From the NCBI GenBank assembly GCA_021799035.1, contig JAJZBG010000004.1:1-64000 (forward strand): a stretch of 64,000 bases of DNA, given 5' to 3'. The position numbers and the translations under genes were made by a program. Positions 1 through 8,878 of the stretch are shown here, piece after piece. Positions within the stretch are counted from its first letter, which is position 1. Each line of letters starts with the position of its first letter. The notes beneath the pieces are model-generated. The model was not told the origin of the DNA. It was given only the letters and a program-made list of their open reading frames with translations, and did no database searches. Source of the stretch: Actinomycetes bacterium (lineage in GTDB: Bacteria > Actinomycetota > Acidimicrobiia > Acidimicrobiales > Acidimicrobiaceae).

Positions 1-174
1 TCAAGACGTATGGCACAGCCGGATAGCTGGGGTTTCGAGCGGATCCATTCCGCGACAAGCTCCGATGACGACCGTGCTTCGGCGGTCTGGGCAGTTTGTT
101 GAGCTTTCCGGAAAAGGAAAGCCATGTTTCACACGCGAATTGGCTGAAAAGGAAAATGGGGTGCAAGAGAGAGC
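1..174. other. Window-edge flank, no assigned gene
   Basis: No recognisable gene. One plus-strand frame (from base 2) stays open from the window edge until a TGA at 176-178 and would overlap the next gene's ATG at 175 in an ATGA arrangement. It could therefore be the tail of an upstream gene cut by the window, but its short translation matches no family I know. Bases beyond the edge are needed to decide. Confidence 0.3.
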
Positions 175-1419
175 ATGAAGGTATCCCGAAACTCGATGCT
201 GGCAATTGTTGCAATGCTTGTGGCGCTTTCAGTTGGCAGTTTCGTATTGCGCCAAAATTCACTAAATCGCTCGCGTTCCTTCTCAAAAGACCCGACTTTG
301 AACCAACAAGTGGGCCTAGCCGTCAACCAAGAAGGAGTTCTGACTCTGAACGGCAAGCCTTTTCGCGGCATTGGCGTCGACTACTATAACCTGTTCTCCA
401 GTCATCTTGAAAATCCCTCCGACCAGTCCTACATTTCTGGACTCCGACAGCTTGAACTGCACCACATACCGTTTGCTAGGTTCATGGCGACCGGGTACTG
501 GCCTAAGGATCTTCGCGTATACGAGACAGACCCAGCCCAGTACTGGAATTTGATGACTGACGTTGTCGACCAAGCACAAAGGGATCACATTGGGCTGATT
601 CCAGATTTCTTCTGGACAACTTTCACCGTTCCAGACCTCGTGGGCGAATCTGTGAGCCAGTGGGGCAATCCAAGCAGCAAGACGATTCGGTTTATGAAAA
701 CTTACGTTAATCAGTTTCTCAGCCGTTTCAAAAATTCGCCAGCAATATGGGGTTACGAGTTTGGCAACGAATTCAACAATGCTGTCGATATTCCGGATTG
801 GAAAACCCATCTACCTCCGATCAATATCAAGGAGGGCACCCCGGCCGTACGCACTTCTGCTGATCGCCTGACCAGTTCAGAAATTGAAGTTGCCTTCACG
901 GCTTTCGCCCGGGAGATCAGAGCAAGTGATCCTACTCGAGTGATAGAGAGTGGCAACTCCATTGACAGGATTTCAGCGTGGCATCAGAAACATGGGAACT
1001 CCTGGGTCACGGATAGCCAAAGTGAGTTTTCCAAGATGCTGGCGTACTTAAATCCCCCGCCGTTCGATATGACCAGTGTCCATTACTACCCAGGCAAGAA
1101 ACTGCTGCCACCATTTTCAAGCAACTTGGCATACTTGAAATTTCTCAATCAAATTGCAGTCGCCAACAGACAGCCACTGTTTGTCGGGGAATTTGGCGCT
1201 GAAAGCGCAGCAGATGTGTCTTCTGTTCAGACAAAGCAGACCTTCGGCGCGCTCCTCCAAGCAGTTGTCTCTAGCGGCACACCCCTAGCCGCTCTGTGGG
1301 TCTACGACTACCCGAAGCAACCTAATTGGTCCGTAACCTTTACGAACTCGAGAACATACCAGTTGGCTGAAATCGAACATGCCAATAGCGTCATCCTGCG
1401 GGGCACCTCTGGTTCATAG
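175..1419 (+). CDS. Membrane-anchored GH5-like glycoside hydrolase
   Basis: Predicted secreted or membrane-tethered glycoside hydrolase with a cellulase/mannanase-type TIM barrel. The N terminus has a basic stretch and one hydrophobic helix (about residues 8-25) with no clear lipobox, so it is a signal anchor or signal peptide. The barrel starts near residue 55 (LNGKPFRGIGVDYYN). Clan GH-A hallmarks are visible: E199 in YEFGNEF is the likely acid/base, H303 in SVHYYP a usual subsite residue, and E339 in FVGEFG the likely nucleophile. At 414 residues it is a normal single-domain size. The ribosome-binding site before the ATG is weak (GAGAG). The next gene begins about 210 bases downstream, so it is probably transcribed alone. 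Substrate cannot be read from sequence; GH5 is the best guess, with other clan A families possible. Confidence 0.75.
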   Translation: MKVSRNSMLAIVAMLVALSVGSFVLRQNSLNRSRSFSKDPTLNQQVGLAVNQEGVLTLNGKPFRGIGVDYYNLFSSHLENPSDQSYISGLRQLELHHIPFARFMATGYWPKDLRVYETDPAQYWNLMTDVVDQAQRDHIGLIPDFFWTTFTVPDLVGESVSQWGNPSSKTIRFMKTYVNQFLSRFKNSPAIWGYEFGNEFNNAVDIPDWKTHLPPINIKEGTPAVRTSADRLTSSEIEVAFTAFAREIRASDPTRVIESGNSIDRISAWHQKHGNSWVTDSQSEFSKMLAYLNPPPFDMTSVHYYPGKKLLPPFSSNLAYLKFLNQIAVANRQPLFVGEFGAESAADVSSVQTKQTFGALLQAVVSSGTPLAALWVYDYPKQPNWSVTFTNSRTYQLAEIEHANSVILRGTSGS

Positions 1420-1630
1420 GGTCTTAGACGACTTCATTGATTGTTGTACGATGGTTTGCCCAGGTTGCCCGGCACCACTAGACATTGCCCTCTTAGGCTC
1501 CAAGTGTTCTTCTTCTTGCATCGACTGCTGAGCTTTTGCCACCATTGAATAAAGCTGCTTTGCTGGTCTGCGAAGAGCGGCTAAATGGCGGGAACAAGAC
1601 TCGCCCCTCTTCAATCGCTTATGAGGAGAA

Positions 1631-2860
1631 ATGATGGCCGAAATCAAAGTATATGGTGCATCTTGGTGCCCGGATTGCCGCCGTTCCAAGAAATTCCTAT
1701 CCGAGCACAGAGTCGCTTATGACTGGGTCGACATCGACGAGGATCCTGATGGTCTTCAGTACGTTCAGGAACTCCAAAATGGGGGAAGAACAATTCCGAC
1801 CATCGTCTTCCCGGACGGATCCTATCTTCTCGAACCTACCGATGAAGATCTTGCCAACAAACTTGGCCTGGCACTGGCAGCAGAGCGCCAGTCCTATGAT
1901 CTCGTGATCGTTGGCGGAGGTCCAGCTGGCTTGACTGCTGCCATCTATGCAGCACGAGAAGGGATCCAGGCCGTGGTGGTTGATAGCGGAGGGCTTGGAG
2001 GGCAAGCCCGCGTCACTGAACGAGTGGACAACTACCCAGGATTCCCCGAAGGCATACGTGGATCTGAGCTTGCCGACCGTCTCGTCGACCATGCCCGACG
2101 ATATGGTGTAGAACTCCTAGGGGCCGTATCTGTTTCCACCATAGAGCGTGACCTGGCCAAGGGCCCCAATGACGAAGACTTGATAATTACACTCGGTTCG
2201 GGCCAGGAGCTGTGTTCACACGCAGTCTTGATTGCTACCGGCACCTCGTATCGTCGGCTCAACATTCCGGGCGAGGCGGAGTTGATCGGATCCGGGGTGC
2301 ATTTCTGTGCGACCTGTGACGGCCCGTTCTATTCCGGGGCAGACGAGCTGCTCGTGATCGGCGGCGGCAACTCGGGGCTTGAGGAGGGCATCTTCCTCAG
2401 CCAGTTCGCATCGAGGATTCGCATAGTGGAGTTCGCACCTGAACTTAGGGCCTCACGGCTCCTCCAAGACAAAGTGCGCAATGATCCACATTTCATAGTC
2501 CACACAAACACACAGATCACTGAAATCCGCGGCAAAGGCAAAGTTGAAGAAGTTTTGGCAAAAGATCGGGAAAGTGGAGAGGTGCAACGCTGGTTCCCCG
2601 CTGGCATATTCGTATTTATAGGTCTCGACCCCAACACCGAATTTCTAAGGGGCACGTTAGATCTCGATCAGTGGGGCTTTGTTCTTACCAACGAGAAGTT
2701 CGAAACCTCCCTGCCAGGGGTATTCGCTGCAGGGGACGTCCGTGCCGGTTCTACCAAACAGCTGGGAGCAGCGGTGGGTGAAGGCGTCACTGGCTTGCTC
2801 ATGGTTCGCAGCTATCTCCAGAACCACGCCCATCTGCCTGTAATAAATGTGAACGCATGA
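1631..2860 (+). CDS. trxB: Thioredoxin reductase with N-terminal mycoredoxin-like domain
   Basis: Two-domain NADPH-dependent disulfide reductase. Residues 1-80 form a glutaredoxin/mycoredoxin-like fold with a CPDC active site (C13, C16) and the TIPT cis-proline motif. Residues 88-405 are a low-molecular-weight thioredoxin reductase: FAD motif GGGPAG at 95-100, redox CATC (C226, C229), NADPH motif GGGNSG at 244-249, and the C-terminal FAD motif GVFAAGDVRA near 383-392. The usual reductase alone is about 310-330 residues, so the extra 80 are the fused domain. Inference: electrons pass from NADPH via FAD and CATC to the attached CPDC site, giving a self-contained relay for mycothiol-mixed disulfides or other oxidised proteins. 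Two adjacent ATG codons occur; GAGGAG at 1623-1628 lies only 2 bases from the first and 5 from the second (1634), so the second Met may be used. Confidence 0.9.
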   Translation: MMAEIKVYGASWCPDCRRSKKFLSEHRVAYDWVDIDEDPDGLQYVQELQNGGRTIPTIVFPDGSYLLEPTDEDLANKLGLALAAERQSYDLVIVGGGPAGLTAAIYAAREGIQAVVVDSGGLGGQARVTERVDNYPGFPEGIRGSELADRLVDHARRYGVELLGAVSVSTIERDLAKGPNDEDLIITLGSGQELCSHAVLIATGTSYRRLNIPGEAELIGSGVHFCATCDGPFYSGADELLVIGGGNSGLEEGIFLSQFASRIRIVEFAPELRASRLLQDKVRNDPHFIVHTNTQITEIRGKGKVEEVLAKDRESGEVQRWFPAGIFVFIGLDPNTEFLRGTLDLDQWGFVLTNEKFETSLPGVFAAGDVRAGSTKQLGAAVGEGVTGLLMVRSYLQNHAHLPVINVNA

Positions 2861-3612
2861 GATTATCTGATGGAAGGCTGCTGACCTGACAATACTCAGC
2901 AATCCTGTGCAACTCAGTCTTGTCGCCTTGAGTGCCAGTGAAGAAGAAAGCATGAATTGGAAAAGCGCTAGCACGTACTGCACCTGCGCGAGAATCAGTT
3001 CGCTCAATCGAGATGAATGGTAAGCGTCAAGCACCTGCAGAACGCCTCAGGAAACCTTTTGCTGACAGGAGATTCGCGTGGAAGCAAGCATTTTATTCGA
3101 AGTCTCTTGCAGGCTGCTTTGCAGAAAGATCGCAATGCGCCCAGGTTTTCCTTTTCACACGAAACCAGAAGCTATTTGCTCATATATGAGCTCAATGGAG
3201 ACTTGTGTCGAGGCCTCTAAACATCGATTTCTTGAATGCTGGCGCTGGGGCTGAGTTCAAAGGTTCCTCCGCCAGGCAGGGCCCAGATGTTGATCTCACA
3301 CGCCCACGCAGGGTTCGAGCGACCACTTTCACAACCTCAGAGGAAATAAGACAACGATGGTCTTGCCCGACTTGGATGAATCTATAAACGCTTTTCTTTC
3401 CAAGAAAAACTAAACCGGTATGAGCATTTTTTGCCATCAGCACGTGCAGATCAGCGTCAACATGCTGAGATTGCGCACCGGAGCCATTACTATCGTTTGT
3501 TAGGAAGGGGTCACCGACCCACCTTGAGCATGTCTTTAGTTAGATTTCTTTCGCTGGCACACGGAATCTCCCTTCTGTTTTGTAGGACTCTCATAGAAGG
3601 GAGGTCGCCGCT
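2861..3612. other. About 750 bases without a convincing gene
   Basis: This stretch between trxB and the cold-shock gene holds only short open frames (for example 3017-3220 on plus and 3192-3443 on minus). None has a recognisable domain or conserved motif, and none pairs a good ribosome-binding site with family-like sequence. The last part must carry the promoter and leader of the cold-shock gene. It could be a decayed gene, an untranslated RNA or plain spacer; the sequence alone does not say. Confidence 0.4.
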
Positions 3613-3813
3613 GTGGCGACCGGTACGGTAAAGTGGTTTAACTCTGAGAAGGGCTTCGGCTTCATTTCTCAGGATAACGGTGATGACGTCTTTGTTCACT
3701 TCAGTGCTATTCAAATGGATGGTTATAGAGGTCTTGAAGAGGGACAAGCTGTAGAGTTTGGGACTCAGGTTGGTCCCAAAGGTTTGCAGGCAGTTGACGT
3801 GAGACTCATCTAA
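3613..3813 (+). CDS. cspA: Cold-shock protein, CspA family
   Basis: Single cold-shock domain of 66 residues, the full usual length, predicted to bind single-stranded RNA or DNA in the cytoplasm and act as an RNA chaperone. The RNP1 motif (KGFGFI) and RNP2 motif (VFVHFS) are intact, as is the opening TGTVKWFN. The start is GTG at 3613, supported by a strong GGGAGGT at 3599-3605 with seven bases of spacing. The gene stands alone: upstream is a long gene-free region, downstream a perfect 15-base-pair hairpin. Whether it is cold-induced or constitutive cannot be told from sequence. Confidence 0.95.
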   Translation: MATGTVKWFNSEKGFGFISQDNGDDVFVHFSAIQMDGYRGLEEGQAVEFGTQVGPKGLQAVDVRLI

Positions 3814-3854
3814 ATAATTCGATTCATAACTAGCGCTTTGACGCAGTTATTGCA

Positions 3855-3889
3855 AATGAAGCCAGGAACACCGAGTTCCTGGCTTCATT
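3855..3889 (+). terminator. Perfect hairpin downstream of cspA
   Basis: Fifteen uninterrupted base pairs (3855-3869 with 3875-3889) around a five-base loop, 41 bases after the cspA stop. The flanking A/T pairs (AA at the base, TT on the other side) could serve as short tracts on either strand. There is no long U-tract, so it is either a bidirectional terminator for cspA and the facing tRNA-Arg transcript or an RNA 3'-end stabiliser. Confidence 0.65.
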
Positions 3890-3963
3890 GATTAACGCAT
3901 GGAGAGAAAGAGAATTCTTGGATCCCGACATCAATTTGCCGAACTGATTCAGCTTCGAAATTG

Positions 3964-4036
3964 CGCGCCCGGAGGGACTCGAACCCCCAACCGTCTGATC
4001 CGAAGTCAGATGCTCTATCCATTAAGCTACGAGCGC
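3964..4036 (-). tRNA. tRNA-Arg (anticodon TCG)
   Basis: Reading the minus strand gives a complete 73-base cloverleaf: a seven-pair acceptor stem (GCGCTCG with CGGGCGC, one G-T pair), a D-arm, an anticodon stem TCTGA/TCAGA with loop CTTCGGA (anticodon TCG, for CGA codons), and a T-arm with TTCGAGT. The discriminator is G and CCA is not encoded. It stands alone between cspA and a glycosyltransferase. Confidence 0.95.
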
Positions 4037-4197
4037 AGATCGTTGAAGACATTTTACCTTAGATCTCACGCCGCCCCTGACTACCGTGATCAAGACTTCA
4101 ATGAGCATGACCGCAGATTCTCGCAAGCACGAACACCGTTGGGCAACTAATTATTTGCTATCATCTCAAACTGTATGAATGATCCGGCCAACCCAAC

Positions 4198-5250
4198 ATG
4201 AAAGTTGGAATTGTCGGAACAGATTTGGCGCCGCTCGACGCAAAGGTTGGCGCCCTTGAAAAGCTCTGTCTGGGCTGGGCTAGCCAACTTGAGGGCAATG
4301 GATTCCAGGTATACCTATTCTCGATTCCGCCTAGCCCACAAGGAACGCATCGCTTGATTCACTTCGATGACCCGGAAGATCTTGATGCAAAGCTGCAGCA
4401 AGCGCAGCTAGACACAGTCATTGTAAACAACCGACCTCTCTGGAGAGCTGGAGACATCACAAGGCGCATCAACATCTTCCATAACTACCCAGATGCGTGG
4501 ATGGCTGAAATAGGCCAGGAGCTTGAAAACCAAATGAGTACTGCAATCAACCTCGCAGTGAGTGGAGCGCTCGCCAAGGAGATAAACCGTTCACTTCCTA
4601 TGGCTCGCACACGCGCCCTCTACCCGTTTATCGACCAAGCAATCCTGGATTCTGGACCAAGCTTCGATCACGGTGACAAAGAAGGTTCGTCTGACAAAAT
4701 CAGGGTTCTTTTCCCAAACAGAACCCTTGAGAAGAAAGGCCTACGGTGGTTGCTTGACACAATCGACGGTTACTTGGCAAACAAGGTCTCGCTGACGGTG
4801 ATAAGGAACATCTCCCCCTGGATCAGCGAAACCCAAGAACACAAAGATCTGCTGAACCTAGCGAGATCACGTTCGTACGTGACTATTCGCGACAAGGTTC
4901 TTGACACCGACGGTCTCGTTGAGTTGTACCGATCACACGACGTTGTAGTGACTCCCTCAATGCTTCCGGAAGGTTTGGGCCTTATTCCACTGGAAGCTCA
5001 AGCTCTTGGAGTCCCAGTCGTCGCCTCAGAACTGGGGGGACTCAAAGAGTCCGTTCTAACTCCGAACCTAACCGTAGAGGTCGGATCGAAAGAACAGCTC
5101 GCTGATGCCATCGTCGAAGCAAGCCGCAGCTCTGCTGTAGAAAGGCAGCGCACCGCAAAGCTGGTGGCAGAAAGATTCTCCATGACCGCGTCAACAAACC
5201 AACTTGCTAAAGAGCTTTTGCGACTACTCGACGGTCACGGTTTTTGCTAG
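4198..5250 (+). CDS. GT4-like glycosyltransferase
   Basis: Cytoplasmic or membrane-associated retaining glycosyltransferase with two Rossmann domains (GT-B fold, GT4-like). The N-terminal half begins MKVGIVGTDLAPL and binds the acceptor. The C-terminal half has the donor-site signature E258-x7-E266 within PEGLGLIPLEA, followed by the LGVPVVASELGG loop. At 350 residues it is a usual size. Donor and acceptor are not readable; sugar transfer to a lipid, glycan or small solute is all possible. It is the last plus-strand gene before the long minus-strand block, and its 3' end overlaps the glmS 3' end by 27 bases, tail to tail. No terminator is seen in the overlap. Confidence 0.8.
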   Translation: MKVGIVGTDLAPLDAKVGALEKLCLGWASQLEGNGFQVYLFSIPPSPQGTHRLIHFDDPEDLDAKLQQAQLDTVIVNNRPLWRAGDITRRINIFHNYPDAWMAEIGQELENQMSTAINLAVSGALAKEINRSLPMARTRALYPFIDQAILDSGPSFDHGDKEGSSDKIRVLFPNRTLEKKGLRWLLDTIDGYLANKVSLTVIRNISPWISETQEHKDLLNLARSRSYVTIRDKVLDTDGLVELYRSHDVVVTPSMLPEGLGLIPLEAQALGVPVVASELGGLKESVLTPNLTVEVGSKEQLADAIVEASRSSAVERQRTAKLVAERFSMTASTNQLAKELLRLLDGHGFC

Positions 5251-7068
5251 ATTTCTCGGCCGGTCTACATCATGTCCTAGCGCCACAGCAAGATGGTAGG
5301 CAAAGAGCTGCAGGGGGATTACGTCAAGGATTGGGGCCAGCAAGGGGTGAGTCTGTGGCACCTCGAACACAGCATCACCAAGTGATATCGATTCGACGTC
5401 GCCATTATTTGCTATTAGAACTATCTTCGCGCCTCTGACACGCACTTCCTCAATGTTGGAGATCATCTTCTCCCAAAGACGGGTGCGGGTTACGATGCCA
5501 AAGACGACTGCATCAGAATCGATCATTGCTATCGGCCCGTGTTTGAGCTCTCCTGCCGGATAGCCCTCAGCAGGGAGGTAGCTGATTTCTTTGAGCTTCA
5601 GCGCTCCCTCAAGTGCAACAGGGTATCCGACATGCCTGCCTATGAAGTAGAACTTCTTTACGGTTGCCATCGACTGAGCCACCTCCTCGATGGCTGCATC
5701 GCCAACAAGCACCTCGTCGATCTTATCCGGCAGCCTGAGCATCTCTGAATAGATGTCGCTTATCTCAGACGGGTAAAGGCTGTGTCTCACCTGGGCAAGA
5801 TAGAGGGCCAGGAGCATGAGTGCCGAAATCTGCGCGGTATGAGTTTTGGTGGCAGCTACACCTATCTCTGGACCCGCGCGGGTGTAAAGAGCTGCATCAG
5901 CGGCGCGAGCCATGGATGACCCCATGACATTTGAGACTACCAAAGTCTTGGCTCCAAGGAGGGCTGCTTCGTTCATTGCAGCCATTGTGTCAAGGGTCTC
6001 GCCGGATTGACTGACTCCGATCACCAACGTCTGCTGATCCAGGACGGGATCCCGGTAGCGGAACTCTGAAGAGATATCCAGCTCAGTTGGAATCCGCGTC
6101 CAGTGCTCTACCGCATATTTGGCTACCATGCCGGCATGATAAGAGGTCCCACATCCAACGATGAAGATCTTGTTGATCTTTCTGAGTTCCTCGGGATCCA
6201 ACCTCATCTCGTCGAGAGCGATTTCACCTTTTGCATTCATGCGCCCGACTAACGAGTCTCTAACCGCGTTGGGCTGCTCGAAGATCTCCTTGGACATGAA
6301 GTCCCTGAATCCACCGCGAGCTGCCGCTTCCAAGTCCCACTCGACCACGATCTCTTTGAGTTCAAAGGGTTTCCCGGCCAGATCAAAGAGCTCGATCGCC
6401 TCAGGGGAGACTGTTACAACTTGATCATCTCCGATCTGATAAAAGACGTCAGCCTTTCCAAGTATTGCCGGTATATCGGATGCTACAAAATTTGCCTTGT
6501 CGCCTTTTCCAACGATCAGCGGTGCCATCCGCTTTGTAGCAACCATGACCTTCGGGTCCTTTGCATTTATCGCCACAAAGGACATCGCGCCCCGCAACCG
6601 TGCAACCGAAGACATCACCGCATCCTTGAGTGACAGACCATCTTTTAGATAGCTTTCAAGAAGATGCGCTATTACCTCGGTGTCAGTTTGGGAGCTGAAG
6701 ACGTGGCCTGCCTGTTCAAGCTCTTCCTTGAGCTCCCTGAAATTCTCCACGATTCCATTGTGAACGACTCCGACCTCACCAGAACAGTCCATGTGAGGAT
6801 GGGCATTATCTGTAGTGACCCTTCCATGGGTAGCCCAACGGGTGTGGCCAAGACCAGCGATGTAGCCATCGGACCTGTCCTTCGCCAGCTCAGCCAGCAA
6901 CCTGAGAGACCCGGTGCCGTCAACAGCGCGAATCCTCTCGAGAGTGCCGTCTGCCCTGGCAACAGCCACTCCCGCCGAGTCATAGCCGCGATATTCGAGT
7001 CTGGCCAATCCTTCTACAAGGTCATTCAAAGTTGCTGCTTCACCGGTGGAACCTATTATTCCGCACAT
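5224..7068 (-). CDS. glmS: Glutamine--fructose-6-phosphate aminotransferase (isomerizing)
   Basis: Makes glucosamine-6-phosphate from fructose-6-phosphate and glutamine, the first step toward UDP-GlcNAc and peptidoglycan. The N terminus MCGIIG exposes C2, the Ntn-hydrolase nucleophile of the glutaminase domain (about 1-230, with the RYDSAG-type loop RGYDSAG). Two SIS sugar-isomerase domains follow, showing SQSGET and ATKTHTAQ, and the protein ends in the expected LAKTVTVE. At 614 residues it is full length. It lies 84 bases after glmM, whose product uses the GlcN-6-P made here, so the pair is probably one transcript. No glmS ribozyme-like leader is expected in such a short gap and I do not see one. 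Confidence 0.98.
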   Translation of the reverse strand: MCGIIGSTGEAATLNDLVEGLARLEYRGYDSAGVAVARADGTLERIRAVDGTGSLRLLAELAKDRSDGYIAGLGHTRWATHGRVTTDNAHPHMDCSGEVGVVHNGIVENFRELKEELEQAGHVFSSQTDTEVIAHLLESYLKDGLSLKDAVMSSVARLRGAMSFVAINAKDPKVMVATKRMAPLIVGKGDKANFVASDIPAILGKADVFYQIGDDQVVTVSPEAIELFDLAGKPFELKEIVVEWDLEAAARGGFRDFMSKEIFEQPNAVRDSLVGRMNAKGEIALDEMRLDPEELRKINKIFIVGCGTSYHAGMVAKYAVEHWTRIPTELDISSEFRYRDPVLDQQTLVIGVSQSGETLDTMAAMNEAALLGAKTLVVSNVMGSSMARAADAALYTRAGPEIGVAATKTHTAQISALMLLALYLAQVRHSLYPSEISDIYSEMLRLPDKIDEVLVGDAAIEEVAQSMATVKKFYFIGRHVGYPVALEGALKLKEISYLPAEGYPAGELKHGPIAMIDSDAVVFGIVTRTRLWEKMISNIEEVRVRGAKIVLIANNGDVESISLGDAVFEVPQTHPLLAPILDVIPLQLFAYHLAVALGHDVDRPRNLAKTVTVE

Positions 7069-7152
7069 GGGTTCATTCTAGGGTTTCAGTATCGGCCAAT
7101 GCGGCAAGAGAATGGTAAGCAGGACACCCTCAATTGCACGCAATACGACAGG

Positions 7153-8469
7153 TCAGCGATACTGTTCGAGATACCGGCAGATCTCTGCGACGACCTGTTC
7201 AGCCTTGTCCCTGGTGGCGGCCTCGGCCATCACTCGCACCTTCGGCTCTGTCCCGCTGGCCCTTACTAGAATCCTTCCCGAGTTCTCCAGAGACTGCTCA
7301 AGCCTGGCAAGCAGATCAGAGAGTCCAGGTATCCGATCTACCCTTTTAGGGTCTTCGAACTCCATAGAAGTCATTGATTGCGGAAGCTTCACCATAGCAC
7401 GCTTTGCGAGTTCGCCTAAAGGCTCATTTCGCCTCGTCAACAGCTCGACGAGCCTTACTGCGCTTAGAAGGCCGTCACCGGTAGTTGCCAGGTCTCGAAA
7501 GATTATGTGGCCGGATTGCTCGCCACCAAGTACGAGCCCCCGCTGCTCCAACTCCTTCAGAACATACCTGTCACCGACTTGGGTCTCTACGACCTCAATT
7601 TCACTCGCGGCCATGGCCTGGCGGAATCCCAGGTTAGTCATGACCGTCACTACAACGGAATTGCCAAGAAGCTTCGATCTCTCTTTGAGATCGAGAGCGA
7701 ATACAGCCATCAGCTGATCGCCGTCTATAAGGTTCCCTTCGGCATCAACGGCCAGCATCCTGTCGGCATCGCCATCCAACGCAATGCCAAAGTCCGCCCT
7801 GCTGCTCAACACGGTCTCGATCAGCAGTTCGGGATGGACCGAACCGCATCCTTGATTGATGTTCCTTCCGTCAGGTGTCACACCGATGAACTTCACGTCA
7901 AGATTCATCGCTGAAAACAGCCCGGGGGCCACTGCAACTGCTGCACCGTTGGAGCAGTCGATCACGACTGTCTGCCTTTGCGACTCTGAGATGTCGCAAT
8001 TGGAGAGAAGGTAGGAGGTGTACTCATCGCGCGCTGTGGAGTCGGAAACGATCTCACCAACGTTCACAGTTGCAGGATCGAAATTACCCGACAAGACCAA
8101 AGAGTGGATCTGCATTTCCAGCTCGTCTTCCAGCTTCAACCCTCCTGAGGCGAATACCTTAATTCCGTTATCCTCGTAAGGGTTGTGTGAAGCAGAAATC
8201 ACCACGCCTGCAAGACTTCTCTTGGCTGAAATATATGCCACTCCAGGAGTTGGAATTATTCCAAGATCAACAACCGAAACCCCTGCAGAGCTGAGGCCGC
8301 TTGCGAGGGCACTCGATAGCATGGCACCTGACACCCTTGTGTCGCGACCAATGACTACCGTCTCCGGCCGGAATACCCCCGCCAGAGCGCGCCCAAAAGA
8401 GAGGGCGAACTCAGGAGTCAGCTCCTGGTTCGCCCTGCCTCTAACACCGTCGGTCCCGAATTCGAGCAT
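7153..8469 (-). CDS. glmM: Phosphoglucosamine mutase
   Basis: Interconverts glucosamine-6-phosphate and glucosamine-1-phosphate in the UDP-GlcNAc pathway. All four alpha-D-phosphohexomutase signatures are present: the phosphoserine loop SASHNP with S94 as catalytic residue, the metal loop DGDADR at 232-237, the sugar loop GEQSG at 316-320, and the phosphate loop RASGTEP near the C terminus. At 438 residues it matches the family (about 445), and the FGTDGVRG opening fixes the start. It begins 7 bases after rpsI and precedes glmS, a linkage of S9 to glmM common in Gram-positive bacteria. Confidence 0.98.
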   Translation of the reverse strand: MLEFGTDGVRGRANQELTPEFALSFGRALAGVFRPETVVIGRDTRVSGAMLSSALASGLSSAGVSVVDLGIIPTPGVAYISAKRSLAGVVISASHNPYEDNGIKVFASGGLKLEDELEMQIHSLVLSGNFDPATVNVGEIVSDSTARDEYTSYLLSNCDISESQRQTVVIDCSNGAAVAVAPGLFSAMNLDVKFIGVTPDGRNINQGCGSVHPELLIETVLSSRADFGIALDGDADRMLAVDAEGNLIDGDQLMAVFALDLKERSKLLGNSVVVTVMTNLGFRQAMAASEIEVVETQVGDRYVLKELEQRGLVLGGEQSGHIIFRDLATTGDGLLSAVRLVELLTRRNEPLGELAKRAMVKLPQSMTSMEFEDPKRVDRIPGLSDLLARLEQSLENSGRILVRASGTEPKVRVMAEAATRDKAEQVVAEICRYLEQYR

Positions 8470-8476
8470 CTCGTGA

Positions 8477-8869
8477 TTATCTCTTGGAGTACTGAGGGGC
8501 CTTCCTGGCCTTTTTAAGGCCGTACTTCTTCGATTCCTTCTCGCGAGCGTCCCTGGTCAAAAACCCAGCCCGCTTGAGGGTAACGCGCAGCTCCGGAGAT
8601 ACCTCGACGATCCCACGCGCAATTCCAAGACGAAGCGCCCCGGCTTGCCCAGAGAGGCCCCCGCCATCGATTGTCGCATCGATGTCGTAGTTGCTAATCA
8701 CGTTTGCAACCCTGAGCGGCTCGGTGGCCAGGTTCCTTTGCGCAAGGGAGGTGAAATAGTCTTCGATCGGTCTCTTGTTGATCGTTATTACACCGGTTCC
8801 TGGACGAAGGCGGACACGTGCAACCGCCTCTTTGCGTCGTCCTGTTGACTGTGACAGTGGAGTAGCCAT
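8477..8869 (-). CDS. rpsI: Ribosomal protein S9
   Basis: Small-subunit head protein whose C-terminal tail reaches the P-site tRNA. The conserved core [12 protein letters not shown] and the basic ending [12 protein letters not shown] are both present, the final KR being the residues that contact tRNA. It has 130 residues, the normal bacterial size. It follows rplM by 9 bases, forming the standard L13-S9 pair, and reads on into glmM. Confidence 0.99.
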   Translation of the reverse strand: MATPLSQSTGRRKEAVARVRLRPGTGVITINKRPIEDYFTSLAQRNLATEPLRVANVISNYDIDATIDGGGLSGQAGALRLGIARGIVEVSPELRVTLKRAGFLTRDAREKESKKYGLKKARKAPQYSKR

Positions 8870-8878
8870 CTGAACCTT

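Noticed and set aside
2657-3034. Minus-strand open frame of 125 residues
   Set aside because: It overlaps the conserved C terminus of trxB on the other strand and shows no family features.
3192-3443. 83-residue minus-strand frame upstream of cspA
   Set aside because: Composition and lack of motifs suggest chance; the start has no good ribosome-binding site.
7069-7152. glmS ribozyme
   Set aside because: The glmM-glmS gap is only 84 bases, too short for the known ribozyme, and no core was seen.
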